Of a stretch of 42,168 nt of DNA, positions 21,994-31,516 are shown in pieces. Made by a program: the position numbers and the translations under genes. Location of the stretch: the NCBI RefSeq assembly GCF_001428825.1, contig NZ_LMIT01000002.1:822530-864697 (forward strand), written 5' to 3'. This stretch comes from Nocardioides sp. Root240. GTDB taxonomy: Bacteria > Actinomycetota > Actinomycetes > Propionibacteriales > Nocardioidaceae. The first letter of the stretch is position 1. Each line of letters starts with the position of its first letter. The notes under the pieces are model-generated. The model was not told where the DNA came from. It saw only the letters and a program-made list of their open reading frames with translations, and did not search any database.

Positions 21994-23079
21994 CTACCGG
22001 TGGGTGTCCCAGCCCTTCGACTCCAGTACGACGAGCAGCTGCTCCGCACGGTCCGCGACCACGTCGAGCTCGACGAGTCCGACCGGGCGGCCCGGGTCGT
22101 GGTCGATCCGCACGTCCTCGATGTTGACACCGCTCGCGCCTGCGTCGGCGAACAGCCGCGCCAGCCCGCCGGGCTCGTCGGGGAGGGCGACGCGGACCGC
22201 GGTCATCGGCTGCGGCGCGGCGCCGTGCTTGCCCGGGATGGCGCGGGTGCCGGCCTGCCCGTGGCCGAGGAGCGACTCCAGGCCGACCCGGTCCTGGGCG
22301 GTCACGGCCTCCAGCACCAGGTCGAGCCGGGCCCGGACCTCGGTCAGCAGCGCGGCCACCTCGACGGCGTTGCCGCCGATGATCTGGCTGTAGAGCCGCG
22401 GGTCACCGCCGGCGACGCGGGTCACGTCGCGAACCCCGGTGCCGGACAGTGCGAGGTGCTCGGGAGGCGCGGCGGCGAGCGTGCCGGCCACCAGCGACGC
22501 CATCAGGTGCGGGACGTGCGACGTCCGCGCGACGGCGCGGTCGTGCTCGACGGGGTCGAGCAGCACGGGCACCGCGCCGCAGACCCGCACCAGCGCCTCG
22601 ACCACGCGGGTCGCCGCCGGCGTCGCGTCCGGCCCGGGCGTGACGGCCCACGGCCTGCCGTCGAAGAGGGTGGCGTTCGCCGAGAGCGGGCCGGAGTGCT
22701 CGGTGCCGGCCATCGGGTGGCTGCCGACGTACCGGCTGACGGCGGGGTGACGGGCGACCGCGTCCATCGGCGGCGCCTTCACGCTGCCGACGTCGGTCAC
22801 CACGGTCTCGGGGCCGGCGGCGTCGAGCGCGGCGGTGATGGCGGCCCCCACCGCGTCCGGAGGTACGGCGACCACGACCAGCTGCGGCACGTCCTCGGGC
22901 TGCCGTGCGCGTCCCGCGCCGAGCCCGGTCGCGGTCCGGACGTGGTCCGGCGTCGTGTCGGTGAGCAGCACCTCCAGGCCCGCGCGGCGGCAGGCCAGCG
23001 CGATGGAGGTACCGATCAGTCCGGTACCGACGATCTCCACGGGCCCCACGAGGGCTCCGGCTGCGGTGGTCTCGGACAC
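21994..23079 (-). CDS. tyrA: Prephenate dehydrogenase with C-terminal ACT domain
   Basis: This 361-aa enzyme makes 4-hydroxyphenylpyruvate in tyrosine synthesis. The NAD-binding fold starts at once (VEIVGTGLIGTSIALACRR, GxGxxG near 18-23). The catalytic region has GSHPMAGTEHSGP and the downstream TSHVPHLMASLVAG. A C-terminal ACT domain (about 290-361, beginning AVRVALPDEPGGLARLF) would give feedback control by tyrosine. The GTG at 23079 is chosen because upstream sequence lies in the intergenic gap and VOC gene shadow. It heads tyrA-cmk-plsC-der. Confidence 0.93.
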   Translation of the reverse strand: MSETTAAGALVGPVEIVGTGLIGTSIALACRRAGLEVLLTDTTPDHVRTATGLGAGRARQPEDVPQLVVVAVPPDAVGAAITAALDAAGPETVVTDVGSVKAPPMDAVARHPAVSRYVGSHPMAGTEHSGPLSANATLFDGRPWAVTPGPDATPAATRVVEALVRVCGAVPVLLDPVEHDRAVARTSHVPHLMASLVAGTLAAAPPEHLALSGTGVRDVTRVAGGDPRLYSQIIGGNAVEVAALLTEVRARLDLVLEAVTAQDRVGLESLLGHGQAGTRAIPGKHGAAPQPMTAVRVALPDEPGGLARLFADAGASGVNIEDVRIDHDPGRPVGLVELDVVADRAEQLLVVLESKGWDTHR

Positions 23080-23102
23080 GACCGCAAGGTTAGGACAACG
23101 CC

Positions 23103-23513
23103 TCAGGCGGTCGGCTCCGCGCCCGGCTGGTAGGACCCGAACGACCAGTGGTTGCCCTCCGGGTCGCGCACGCTGCCGCCCCGGCCGCCGTAGTCCTGGT
23201 CCACCATCGCGCGCTCCACCGTCGCACCGCCGGTGACGGCCGCGTCGAAGACCGCGTCCGGGTCGTCGGTCACCAGGTAGACCGCGCCGCACCCGGCCGG
23301 CTGGAGCGGACTGTCGTCGCGGACCGCTCCGAACATCAGTCCGCCGCCGCCCGGCCACAGCCACTCGGCATGGACCACCGTGCCGGACTCGTCGCGGTGG
23401 GTGGCGTGCTCGACGAAGCCGATCGTCCGCAGCCATGCCGACATGGTGTCGACATCGCGGAACTGCAGGGCGGGCCAGAGTCGTACGGTCGCAGCGTGCT
23501 CGTCAGTGCTCAT
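23103..23513 (-). CDS. VOC (glyoxalase-like) family protein
   Basis: This 136-aa protein consists of one vicinal-oxygen-chelate repeat pair: LWPALQFRDVDTMSAWL at the start, VYLVTDDPDAVFDAAV in the middle, and the C-terminal RDPEGNHWSFG typical of the PhnB/glyoxalase group. The substrate is not predictable. Its ATG overlaps the end of the AraC-type regulator by 11 nt, so the two form an operon and the regulator may control it. Confidence 0.88.
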   Translation of the reverse strand: MSTDEHAATVRLWPALQFRDVDTMSAWLRTIGFVEHATHRDESGTVVHAEWLWPGGGGLMFGAVRDDSPLQPAGCGAVYLVTDDPDAVFDAAVTGGATVERAMVDQDYGGRGGSVRDPEGNHWSFGSYQPGAEPTA

Positions 23514-24324
23514 GCCCCGAGCCTGCTCCCCCGTCGTCGTCGCGGTCTTGGACGAACGGGAACTCCTCGCGCAGCCAGGTCGTCGGCGTGCAGCCCGCCA
23601 ACGCCGTCCACTCCCGCGTGAGGTGCGCCTGGTCGGCGTACCCGCAGACGGCGGCGACCTCCGCCAGCGGCCGCCGCCCGAGCGCGCCCCGCGCCCGCTC
23701 GAGGCGGGCGACGCGCTGGTAGGCCTTCGGCGTCAGCCCGCACTCCGCCCGCACCAACGTGCCGAGCCGCCGGCGGCTGTAGCCGACCTCGGCCGCCGCG
23801 GCCTCGACCCGCGTGCCCGCCGTGAGCAGGGCCAGTGCGTGCGCGACCTCCGCCTGCGGGCCCCGGTCCCCCGCCCGCGCGGCGAGCACCGCGAGCGCCC
23901 GGTCGACGAGCGCGACCCTCGCCGCCCAGGTCGGTACGGCGTGCAGCCGCTCCGGCAGCTCCCGCAGCCCCTTCGGTACGACGGCCTCGTCCAGGTCCGT
24001 CAGGGCTCCGGAGAGGTCCGCCGCCGGCCGCCCGAGCAGCACCCGCGCGCCCTCGAGGGTCAGTGCGAGCTGCACGCCGCGCTGCGTGCCGTCGTGGTGG
24101 ATGGCCGCGGGCTCGGTGTGCAGCCCCGACAGCGACGCCCACGCCGCGTGCATCGACGCGGGCCGACCCGCCCACGAGACACGCAGCGGGTCGTCGACCG
24201 GCAGCACCAGCGTCAGCGTCGTCGAGGGCAGCCCGCGGTGGACGCCGGGCGCACCGAAGTCGACGTCGTAGGGAATCCGTGCGACGACGTACCTCCGCAG
24301 CGCGGCGGGCACCGGGGGGACCAC
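23503..24324 (-). CDS. AraC-family transcriptional regulator
   Basis: This 273-aa protein has an N-terminal effector region (residues about 1-150, strand-rich) and a C-terminal double HTH of the AraC type. The first HTH is VEAAAAEVGYSRRRLGTLVR, the second LAEVAAVCGYADQAHLTREW with the family ending GCTPTTW. It overlaps the VOC gene it precedes. The ligand is unknown. Confidence 0.9.
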   Translation of the reverse strand: MVPPVPAALRRYVVARIPYDVDFGAPGVHRGLPSTTLTLVLPVDDPLRVSWAGRPASMHAAWASLSGLHTEPAAIHHDGTQRGVQLALTLEGARVLLGRPAADLSGALTDLDEAVVPKGLRELPERLHAVPTWAARVALVDRALAVLAARAGDRGPQAEVAHALALLTAGTRVEAAAAEVGYSRRRLGTLVRAECGLTPKAYQRVARLERARGALGRRPLAEVAAVCGYADQAHLTREWTALAGCTPTTWLREEFPFVQDRDDDGGAGSGHEH

Positions 24325-24339
24325 GGATCCACCGTAGGA

Positions 24340-25092
24340 CTACAGCCCGACGAGCTCCAGCAGCTGGCCCAGCTCGTCGTGGCTCAGCTCGCGCAGCTTG
24401 CCGCCGCCGAGCGTGCCGAGCTCGATGGGACCGAACTTGGTGCGGCTCAGCTGGCGCACCGGGTGACCGACCTCCTCGAGCAGGCGGCGCACGATCCGGT
24501 TGCGGCCCTCGTGGATCACCAGCTCGATGATCGACTTCTCCGCCCGGGTGTCGATGACCCGTGCGCGGCGCACCTCGACCGGGCCGTCGTCGAGCGTGAC
24601 GCCGGCGAGCAGGTCGGCGACGGTGCCCTTGGCGAGACGCCCGGCGACCTCGGCGACGTAGGTCTTCTCCACCTCGAACGACGGGTGCGCCATCCGGTGG
24701 GCGAAGTCGCCGTCGTTGGTCAGCAGCAGCAGGCCGGAGGTGTCGGTGTCGAGCCGTCCGACGTGGAAGAGACGCTCGGGCCGGTCGCCCACGAAGTCCG
24801 ACAGGGTACGACGCCCCTCGGGGTCGGACATCGTCGAGACCACCCCCCGCGGCTTGTTCAGCACCAGGTAGACGTGGTCGGAGACCGGCGGCAGCCGTTT
24901 GCCCGAGACCTTGATGACGGCGGTGCGCGGGTCGACCTTCGTACCGAGCCGGGTCACCACCTCACCGTCGACCTCGACCTCGCCCTCGAGCATCAGCTCC
25001 TCGCAGCGGCGCCGCGAGGCGACGCCGGACTGGGCGAGCAGCTTCTGCAGACGGATCTGGCCGTCCTCGTCGACCGCGATCTCACGCGTCAT
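24340..25092 (-). CDS. rluB: 23S rRNA pseudouridine synthase (RluB type)
   Basis: This 250-aa protein starts with an S4 RNA-binding domain (IRLQKLLAQSGVASRRRCEE) followed by the RsuA/RluB catalytic domain. The catalytic Asp115 is in GRLDTDTSGLLLLTNDG, and VYLVLNKPRGVVST and the C-terminal EGRNRIVRRLLEEVGHPV are diagnostic. Its ATG overlaps scpB by 11 nt. The conserved scpA-scpB-rluB order supports the name. Confidence 0.93.
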   Translation of the reverse strand: MTREIAVDEDGQIRLQKLLAQSGVASRRRCEELMLEGEVEVDGEVVTRLGTKVDPRTAVIKVSGKRLPPVSDHVYLVLNKPRGVVSTMSDPEGRRTLSDFVGDRPERLFHVGRLDTDTSGLLLLTNDGDFAHRMAHPSFEVEKTYVAEVAGRLAKGTVADLLAGVTLDDGPVEVRRARVIDTRAEKSIIELVIHEGRNRIVRRLLEEVGHPVRQLSRTKFGPIELGTLGGGKLRELSHDELGQLLELVGL

Positions 25093-25768
25093 CGGACGAC
25101 TCCTCGGTGGGCGCGGCGGCGGACTCCGGAGCCTGCGACGACGCGAGCTCCTCCTCCATCTCCGCGAGGTCGGGCAGGTGCGGGGCCAGGTCGGGCAGGT
25201 CGTCGAGGGAGACGATGCCGATCCGCTCCAGGAAGTACGACGTCGTGCGGTAGAGCGTCGCGCCGTGCTCGCCGTCCTGGCCGGCGTCCTCGACCAGGCC
25301 ACGGTTGATCAGGGTCCGCATCACGCCGTCGACGTTCACGCCGCGGACCGCGGAGACCCGGGCCCGCGAGACGGGCTGCTGGTAGGCGACGACTGCGAGC
25401 GTCTCGAGCGCCGCCTGGGTCAGCCGGGCCTGCTGGCCCTCGAGCACGAAGCCCTCGACGACCGCGGCGTACTCCTCGCGCGTGTAGTAGCGCCAGCCGC
25501 CCGCGACGTTGCGCAGCTCGAAGCCGCGCTCCTGCTCGTCGTACTCGGCGGCGAGGGCGACCAGTGCGTCGGCGACCTCCTGCGCGGGGTAGCCCACGGC
25601 GGTCGCCAGCGAGATCTGGTCGAGCGGCTGGTCGGCGACCATCAGCACCGCCTCGAGCGAGGGCCGCAGCGGCGCGAGGGGCATCGGGAGCGCCTCGTCG
25701 GCCACTTCCTCGGCGGGGCCCACGTCCTCGGCCGGGGGCTGTGCCTCGGCCGGGATCTCGTCAGTCAT
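25082..25768 (-). CDS. scpB: Segregation and condensation protein ScpB
   Basis: This 228-aa winged-helix protein is the kite subunit that binds ScpA in the SMC condensin complex. Family segments are LRPSLEAVLMVADQPLDQIS, the ALAAEYDEQERGFELRNVAG strand region, LTQAALETLAVVAYQQPVSR and INRGLVEDAG. N- and C-terminal acidic tails flank the core. It overlaps scpA by 8 nt and rluB by 11 nt. Confidence 0.95.
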   Translation of the reverse strand: MTDEIPAEAQPPAEDVGPAEEVADEALPMPLAPLRPSLEAVLMVADQPLDQISLATAVGYPAQEVADALVALAAEYDEQERGFELRNVAGGWRYYTREEYAAVVEGFVLEGQQARLTQAALETLAVVAYQQPVSRARVSAVRGVNVDGVMRTLINRGLVEDAGQDGEHGATLYRTTSYFLERIGIVSLDDLPDLAPHLPDLAEMEEELASSQAPESAAAPTEESSDDA

Positions 25769-26612
25769 CGGTGCTCTCCTCCGGGGGCAGCGGCGCCCCG
25801 TCGAACTCGTCGGTGATCAGGTCCTCCACGTCGACCGCCTCGTCGCCGGTCCACCGCACGGTCAGCTCGCCGAGCGGCGTCACCTGGTCGAACGCCACCG
25901 CGCCCTCGCGGAACAGCTCCAGCAGGGAGAGGAAGCGCGCGACGGTGGTGAGCGTGTCGGGCGAGTCGCCGCACAGGGCCCGGAAGGTCATCGTGCCACT
26001 GCGCCGCAGCCGGTCGACCACGACCGCCGCCTGCTCGCGCACGCTGACCGTCGGGGCGTGGATGTGGTGGAGGGTCAGCTCCAGCTCGGGCTTGGGCGTC
26101 ATCGCCCGGGCCGCCAGCGCCGCGAAGGCGTCGAGGCCGATCCCGATCAGCACCTCGGGGAGCAGGCCGGCGAAGCGCTCCTCCAGCCCCACCGCCCGCG
26201 GGAAGCGCCGCGACTCGGCCTGGAGACGAGCGTCGAAGACCGCGGCGACCTGCTTGTAGGCCTTGTACTGCAGCAGCCGCGCGAACAGCAGGTCGCGCGC
26301 CTCGAGCAGGGCCAGGTCCTCCTCGTCCTCCACGTCGCCCTGGGGCAGCAGCCGGGCGGCCTTGAGGTCGAGCAGCGTCGAGGCGATGAGCAGGAAGGAG
26401 GTGGTCTCCTCCAGGTCCGCGTCGGGCAGGTGCTTGATGTGGGCGATGAACTCGTCGGTGACCTTCGAGAGCGCGATCTCGGTGACGTCGAGCTTGTGCT
26501 TGGAGATCAGGCTCAGCAGCAGGTCGAAGGGACCCTCGAAGTTCGTCAGGTGGACCTCGAAGCCACCCTTCGAGTCGCTCTCGGCCTCGCCGAGGGCGTC
26601 CTCCTCACTCAC
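25761..26612 (-). CDS. scpA: Segregation and condensation protein ScpA
   Basis: This 283-aa kleisin bridges the SMC heads and recruits ScpB. The N-terminal domain FEGPFDLLLSLISKHKLDVT and the following helices are diagnostic. The C-terminal winged helix lies around VTPLGELTVRW. The GTG at 26612 overlaps the upstream RHH-like gene by 8 nt, and its stop overlaps scpB. Confidence 0.95.
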   Translation of the reverse strand: MSEEDALGEAESDSKGGFEVHLTNFEGPFDLLLSLISKHKLDVTEIALSKVTDEFIAHIKHLPDADLEETTSFLLIASTLLDLKAARLLPQGDVEDEEDLALLEARDLLFARLLQYKAYKQVAAVFDARLQAESRRFPRAVGLEERFAGLLPEVLIGIGLDAFAALAARAMTPKPELELTLHHIHAPTVSVREQAAVVVDRLRRSGTMTFRALCGDSPDTLTTVARFLSLLELFREGAVAFDQVTPLGELTVRWTGDEAVDVEDLITDEFDGAPLPPEESTDD

Positions 26613-26910
26613 GCAGGCGCCTGACGAGAGGCGATTCCTCTCCTGCCGTCTCCAGGTCCGCCAGGACCAGGTGCAGCGCCTCGCGGACGAGCCGGCCCCG
26701 GTCGACGGCCAGTCCGTGCTCGCCGCGCAGCGTCAGTCGCGCGCGCTCCAGCTCCATCAGCTCGTCGGAGGTGATGTAGACCGTGATCTTCTCGTCGTGG
26801 CGGATCCGCCCGCTCGGGCCCTTCTGGGCCTCCTGCGGCGGGTCGGGAACCGCCCGGACGGCGGGCTCGGAGGTGGCACGGAAGAGGTCGTCGGCAGCCG
26901 GCAGGCTCAC
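26605..26910 (-). CDS. Ribbon-helix-helix-like protein between parA and scpA
   Basis: This 101-aa protein has a disordered Pro-rich first 35 residues and a compact core: HDEKITVYITSDELMELERA followed by HGLAVDRGRLVREALHLVLADLE. A beta strand then two helices is the pattern of RHH DNA-binding proteins. The GTG at 26910 overlaps the parA stop by 4 nt (GTGA); a GTG at 26922 would add four residues. Its position between a ParA ATPase and ScpA suggests a segregation-linked DNA-binding partner (inference). No ParB is present here. Confidence 0.75.
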   Translation of the reverse strand: MSLPAADDLFRATSEPAVRAVPDPPQEAQKGPSGRIRHDEKITVYITSDELMELERARLTLRGEHGLAVDRGRLVREALHLVLADLETAGEESPLVRRLRE

Positions 26911-27920
26911 ACGTCGAGGCACCGAACCGCCACCTCCTTGGCCAGCTGACGGTAGGCCTCCGCCCCGGTGGAGCTGGAGGCGTACGACGTGATGGGCTCG
27001 CCCGCCACCGTCGAGTCGGAGAACTTCACCGTACGGCGGATCACCGTGTGGAAGACCTTGTCGCCCCAGGCCTGCACGAGGCGCTCGAGGACCTCGCGGC
27101 CGTGGAGCGTGCGGCCGTCGTACATGGTGCCGAGCACGCCGTCGACCTCGAGCGTCGGGTTGAGGCGCTGCTTGACCTTGTCGATGGTGGCCTTCAGCAG
27201 CGCGACCCCGCGCAGCGCGAAGTACTCGCACTCCAGCGGCACGATCACGCCGTGGGAGGCGGTGAGCGCGTTGACCGTCAGCAGGCCGAGGGACGGCTGG
27301 CAGTCGATGAGGATGACGTCGTAGTCCTTCATCGCCGGCGCGAGCACCCGCTGCAGGGTCTGCTCGCGGGCGACCTCGTGCACAAGCTGCACCTCGGCCG
27401 CCGACAGGTCGATGTTGGACGGCAGCAGGTCCATGCCGGGCACGCCGGAGGGCACGACGACCTCGTCGAGCGTCGTCTCCGGGTCCATCAGCAGGTTGTA
27501 GACGGTCATGTCCATCTCGTGCGGGTTCAGCCCGAGACCGACCGACAGCGAGCCCTGCGGGTCGAAGTCGACCAGCAGCACCTTGCGGCCGTACTCGGCC
27601 AGCGCCGCACCCAGGTTGATGGTCGTCGTGGTCTTGCCGACGCCACCCTTCTGGTTGCACATCGAGATCACCCGCGCGTTGCCGTGGGCGGTCACCGGCT
27701 TCGGGTCCGGCAGCACCGGCATCGGGCGGCCGGTCGGGCCGATGTCGGCCGTCGGCTCGATCGGGACCCGCACCATCGGGGTCTCCGGGGTCGGGAACTG
27801 CAGCGTCATCGCATCCTCCGTGCCGAGAGGCACCTCGGTGCCCGTCTCGCGCGCGGGTGCCGGCATCGGCATCCGCGGCGGCATGTCGGGTGCACTGGAT
27901 CCTCCGTAGGTACCGACCAT
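26907..27920 (-). CDS. parA: ParA-family chromosome partitioning ATPase
   Basis: This 337-aa ATPase has the deviant Walker A KGGVGKTTTT following ISMCNQ, Walker A' LLVDFDPQGSLSVGLG, and Walker B VILIDCQPSLGLL. The first 85 residues are a Pro-rich unstructured extension. The ATG at 27920 has AAGGTGAGG just upstream; earlier Met codons lie in the intergenic gap. It is the parA paralogue linked to scpA-scpB (as Rv1708 in M. tuberculosis, from memory), separate from the origin-linked parA-parB pair. It heads the parA-RHH-scpA-scpB-rluB operon. Confidence 0.92.
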   Translation of the reverse strand: MVGTYGGSSAPDMPPRMPMPAPARETGTEVPLGTEDAMTLQFPTPETPMVRVPIEPTADIGPTGRPMPVLPDPKPVTAHGNARVISMCNQKGGVGKTTTTINLGAALAEYGRKVLLVDFDPQGSLSVGLGLNPHEMDMTVYNLLMDPETTLDEVVVPSGVPGMDLLPSNIDLSAAEVQLVHEVAREQTLQRVLAPAMKDYDVILIDCQPSLGLLTVNALTASHGVIVPLECEYFALRGVALLKATIDKVKQRLNPTLEVDGVLGTMYDGRTLHGREVLERLVQAWGDKVFHTVIRRTVKFSDSTVAGEPITSYASSSTGAEAYRQLAKEVAVRCLDV

Positions 27921-27988
27921 CGCCCTCACCTTGCGTCGTGGAGTGGTTGCGGGCTCCTTCCCCAGAGCCCGGGACCCTTCCATCCAAC

Positions 27989-28008
27989 AATGTCGACACG
28001 ACGACATT
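27989..28008. promoter_or_regulatory. Inverted repeat upstream of parA
   Basis: AATGTCG (27989-27995) and CGACATT (28002-28008) form a 7-bp dyad in the 103-bp gap between the helicase stop and the parA start. It may be an operator of the parA operon or a weak terminator of the helicase gene. Confidence 0.4.
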
Positions 28009-28023
28009 CGGGAGGCGCGCCGG

Positions 28024-30558
28024 TCAGCCGGTGAGGCTCACCATCTCCAGGGTGTGGACGACGGCCTCGCCCGCCTCGTCGCTGGCCGCGAGGTCGACCT
28101 CGGCGCGGATCACCCAGTCGTGGTTGCCGTCCGGGTCGTGCAGGGTCTGGGTCGCGATCCAGCGACCGGGAGCCTTCTCGACCGTCAGCAGCGCCGGTCC
28201 GCGGGCATCGGCGTCGGTGAGCAGGCGGTCGTGCTCGTCGTAGAAGTCCTCGATCGCCTGGTCCCAGTCACGCTCGCCCCACTCCGCACCCTCGTCGAGG
28301 GCGGCAAGGGCGGGGACGTCGTCGCGCGCGACCAGCTCCACGCGTCGCCACAGCGCGTTGCGGACCATCACGTCGAACACCCGGCCCTGCTGGCTCAGCG
28401 GGCGCGGCGGGGGCGGCGGCTCGTGATGGCTCACGGCCGACGGCGCGTGCGACGGGTCGGCGAGCGCCTCCCACTCGTCGAGCAGCGAGGAGTCGACCTG
28501 GCGCACGGTCTCCCCCAGCCACTCGACCAGCAGCTCCAGCTCGTCGCGGCGGTACGACGCCGGGACGGTCTGGCGCAGGGCACGGTAGGCGTCGGTGAGG
28601 TAGCGCAGCACCAAGCCCTCGGAGCGGGCCACCTGGTAGCGGGAGACGAGGTCGGTGAAGCCCATCCCCTGCTCCCACATCTCGCGCACGACCGACTTCG
28701 GCGCGAGCGCGTCGGGGGCGAGCCAGGGGTGCCGCTCGCGGTAGGTCTCGAAGAGCGGCTCGAGCAGGTCGGCGAGCGGCTCGGGCCAGGTGATCTCCTC
28801 GACCAGGGCCATCCGCTCGTCGTACTCGACGCCGTCGGCCTTGAGCGCGGCGATCGCCTCGCCCCGCGCGGCATGGCGCTGGGCCATCAGCAACGGACGC
28901 GGCGCCTCGAGCGTCGCCTCGACCACCGAGACGACGTCGAGCACGAAGGTGTCGCTGTCGGGGTCGAGCACGTCGAGGACGGCCAGCGCGAAGTGCGACA
29001 GCGGCTGGTTGAGCGCGAAGTCGACGGGCAGCGCCTCGGTCAGCACGTAGCGACGTCCGAAGCGGTCGACCTCGTCGAGCCGGGTCAGCACCTCCGAGGT
29101 GACCAGGCTGCGGGCCAGCCGGACCGCACGCTTGGCCAGCCGGAGCTGGGTCCTGCGGTCCTCGTGGTTGTCCATCAGCAGCCGCCGCATGACCGGGAAG
29201 GCGTCCTCCTCGCGGGAGAGGACGTTGACGAGCATCGCGTTGTCGACCTTCATCTGCGACTTCAGCGCCTCCGGCCTGCCCTCGACGAGCTTGTCGAAGG
29301 TCGCCTCGGTCCAGACCACGGTGCCCGGCGGCGGCTTCTTCAGCTGCGCCTTGGACCCACGCTTGGCCTGCTTCTCGGCGCTCATGGCAGCGTTCTTGGC
29401 CGCCGCCTTGGCCTTGGCCTTCTCGTTCTCGATGACGTGCTCCGGCGCCTGGACGACGACGTAGCCCGCCGTGTCGTAGCCCGCGCGCCCCGCCCGGCCG
29501 GCGATCTGGAGGAACTCGCGCGTGCGCAGCACCCGCTGCCGGCTGCCGTCGAACTTGGCGAGCCCGGTGAACAGCACCGTGCGGATCGGCACATTGATGC
29601 CGACGCCGAGGGTGTCCGTCCCGCAGATGACCGTCAGCAGGCCGGCCTGGGCGAGCTGCTCGACGAGGCGGCGGTAGCGCGGCAGCATCCCGGCGTGGTG
29701 GACGCCGATCCCCTGCCGCAGCAGCTTGCTGAGGGTCTTGCCGAAGCCGGCGGCGAAGCGCACCGGGGCGAGCCGCTCGGCGATCTGGTCCTTGCGGTCC
29801 TTCGGGAGCACCGTGTCCAGCCGGCCCGGGCCGCTCAGGAGCGAGACGGCGTGCTCGACCGCGGCGGCCTGGGTGAAGTGGACGACGTAGACCGGGCCCT
29901 GGCCGGTGGTGACCAGCTCCTCGAGCTTCTCCCCCATCGGCGAGAGCGACCAGCTGAAGTCCAGCGGCACCGGGCGCTCGGCCTGGTCGACGATCGAGGT
30001 GTCACGGCCGTTGCGGCGGGTCAGGTCGGCGGCCAGCTCCGTGGTGTCGCCGAGCGTCGCGGACATCAGCAGGAACTGCGCCTCGGGCAGCTCGATCAGC
30101 GGTACCTGCCACGCCCAGCCGCGGCCGGGCTCGCCGTAGAAGTGGAACTCGTCCATCACGACCATGCCGACGTCGGCGCCGGCGCCCTCGCGCAGCGCGA
30201 TGTTGGCGAGCACCTCGGCCGTGCAGCAGATGACGGGCGCGTCTGCGTTGACCGCGACGTCGCCGGTCAGCATGCCGACGTCGGCCGCGCCGAACACCTC
30301 GACCAGGTCGAAGAACTTCTCGCTGACCAGCGCCTTGATCGGCGCGGTGTAGAAGGTCACCCGGTCGTCGGTGAGCGCCGCCATCGCCGCGGCCATCGCG
30401 ACGAGCGACTTGCCCGAGCCGGTCGGCGTCGCGAGGACGACGTTGTCGCCGGCCAGCAGGGAGAGAATCGCCTCCTCCTGGTGGGGGTAGAGCTCGAGGC
30501 CGCGTTCCTCGGCGTACCGGGTGATGCGGTCGTAGGCCGCGTCCTGGGCGTCAGGCAT
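28024..30558 (-). CDS. Ski2-like DEAD/DEAH-box helicase (DUF3516 type)
   Basis: This 844-aa superfamily-2 helicase has motif [10 protein letters not shown] (43-51), Ia [13 protein letters not shown], motif II MDEFH, motif [11 protein letters not shown], and motifs [18 protein letters not shown] and [12 protein letters not shown]. The C-terminal half is a long helical region seen in actinobacterial helicases annotated with DUF3516. RNA unwinding or turnover is likely by family. It overlaps xerD by 8 nt. Confidence 0.9.
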   Translation of the reverse strand: MPDAQDAAYDRITRYAEERGLELYPHQEEAILSLLAGDNVVLATPTGSGKSLVAMAAAMAALTDDRVTFYTAPIKALVSEKFFDLVEVFGAADVGMLTGDVAVNADAPVICCTAEVLANIALREGAGADVGMVVMDEFHFYGEPGRGWAWQVPLIELPEAQFLLMSATLGDTTELAADLTRRNGRDTSIVDQAERPVPLDFSWSLSPMGEKLEELVTTGQGPVYVVHFTQAAAVEHAVSLLSGPGRLDTVLPKDRKDQIAERLAPVRFAAGFGKTLSKLLRQGIGVHHAGMLPRYRRLVEQLAQAGLLTVICGTDTLGVGINVPIRTVLFTGLAKFDGSRQRVLRTREFLQIAGRAGRAGYDTAGYVVVQAPEHVIENEKAKAKAAAKNAAMSAEKQAKRGSKAQLKKPPPGTVVWTEATFDKLVEGRPEALKSQMKVDNAMLVNVLSREEDAFPVMRRLLMDNHEDRRTQLRLAKRAVRLARSLVTSEVLTRLDEVDRFGRRYVLTEALPVDFALNQPLSHFALAVLDVLDPDSDTFVLDVVSVVEATLEAPRPLLMAQRHAARGEAIAALKADGVEYDERMALVEEITWPEPLADLLEPLFETYRERHPWLAPDALAPKSVVREMWEQGMGFTDLVSRYQVARSEGLVLRYLTDAYRALRQTVPASYRRDELELLVEWLGETVRQVDSSLLDEWEALADPSHAPSAVSHHEPPPPPRPLSQQGRVFDVMVRNALWRRVELVARDDVPALAALDEGAEWGERDWDQAIEDFYDEHDRLLTDADARGPALLTVEKAPGRWIATQTLHDPDGNHDWVIRAEVDLAASDEAGEAVVHTLEMVSLTG

Positions 30559-31486
30559 CGCGCGCCCTCGGGTGGGCGGTCGCGAAGACCTCGCGGAGGT
30601 TGTCGACCGTGACCAGGGTGTAGACCTGCGTGGTCGTGACCGACGCGTGCCCGAGCAGCTCCTGGACGACGCGGACGTCAGCGCCGCCGTCGAGCAGGTG
30701 GGTCGCGAACGAGTGGCGCAGCGTGTGGGGCGACACGTCGCGGGTCACACCGGCCCGCTCGGCCGCCTTCACCAGGACCGCCCACGCCGACTGGCGCGAG
30801 AGCCGGCCGCCGCGGGCGTTCAGGAAGAGCGCGGGCGTCGCCTGGGCGACGAGCGCGGGCCGACCCCGCACGAGGTACGCCGACAGCGCCGCCCGCGCGT
30901 ACGAGCCGACCGGCACCAGCCGCTCCTTGCCGCCCTTGCCGCGCAGCAGCACGGCGTTGTCGAGGTCGAGTCCCGACACGTCGTCGACGTCGAGCCCGAC
31001 GGCCTCGGAGATGCGCGCACCCGTGCCGTAGAGCACCTCGAGCAGCGCCCGGTCCCGCAGCGCCAGCGGCGTGCCCGGGGCCCCTGCCGCGTCGAGGATC
31101 GCCTCGACGTCGGACAGTGGGAGCGCCTTGGGAAGCCGCTTCGCCGGGGTCGGCGGCTTCACCGCCGCGGCCGGGTCGAGCTGCGCCAGCCCGTCCGCGA
31201 CCGCGAACTTGTGGAAGCCGCGGACCGCCACGACCGTGCGGGCCGCCGACGACGCGCTCAGCGGCGGGTGGTCCGCGTCGCCCTCGCGCAACCGCATCAG
31301 GAACTCGGTCACCGTGGACTCGGTGACGGCGTCCAGCCGGTCGATCCCGGCGGCCGCGAGGTGCTCGCGGTAGCGCCGCAGGTCACGCTGGTAGGACGTC
31401 AGCGTGTTCGCTGCCAGACCCTTCTCGACCGTCAGGTGGTCCAGGTAGGTCCGGACCGCCCGGTCCACCGCGCCTGCACCACTCAC
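30551..31486 (-). CDS. xerD: Site-specific tyrosine recombinase XerD
   Basis: This 311-aa recombinase resolves chromosome dimers at dif with XerC. The catalytic residues are Arg158 (TGARISEA), Lys184 (RGKGGKER), His254 and Arg257 (HTLRH), His280 (LLGH) and Tyr289 (TQVYT). The N-terminal SAM-like domain has [17 protein letters not shown]. The GTG start is 30 bp from ald, on the same strand. The location near recN, pyrG and NUDIX matches the mycobacterial order. Confidence 0.94.
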   Translation of the reverse strand: MSGAGAVDRAVRTYLDHLTVEKGLAANTLTSYQRDLRRYREHLAAAGIDRLDAVTESTVTEFLMRLREGDADHPPLSASSAARTVVAVRGFHKFAVADGLAQLDPAAAVKPPTPAKRLPKALPLSDVEAILDAAGAPGTPLALRDRALLEVLYGTGARISEAVGLDVDDVSGLDLDNAVLLRGKGGKERLVPVGSYARAALSAYLVRGRPALVAQATPALFLNARGGRLSRQSAWAVLVKAAERAGVTRDVSPHTLRHSFATHLLDGGADVRVVQELLGHASVTTTQVYTLVTVDNLREVFATAHPRARDA

Positions 31487-31516
31487 CCGGTCAGGCTAGC
31501 GGCACGGGCGCACCGG

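Noticed and set aside
27931..30612. Long plus-strand open frame opposite the helicase and parA upstream region
   Set aside because: Antisense artefact of GC-rich third positions. Its translation is low-complexity (Leu/Val/Arg/Asp/Gly), and the helicase on the minus strand has all its motifs.
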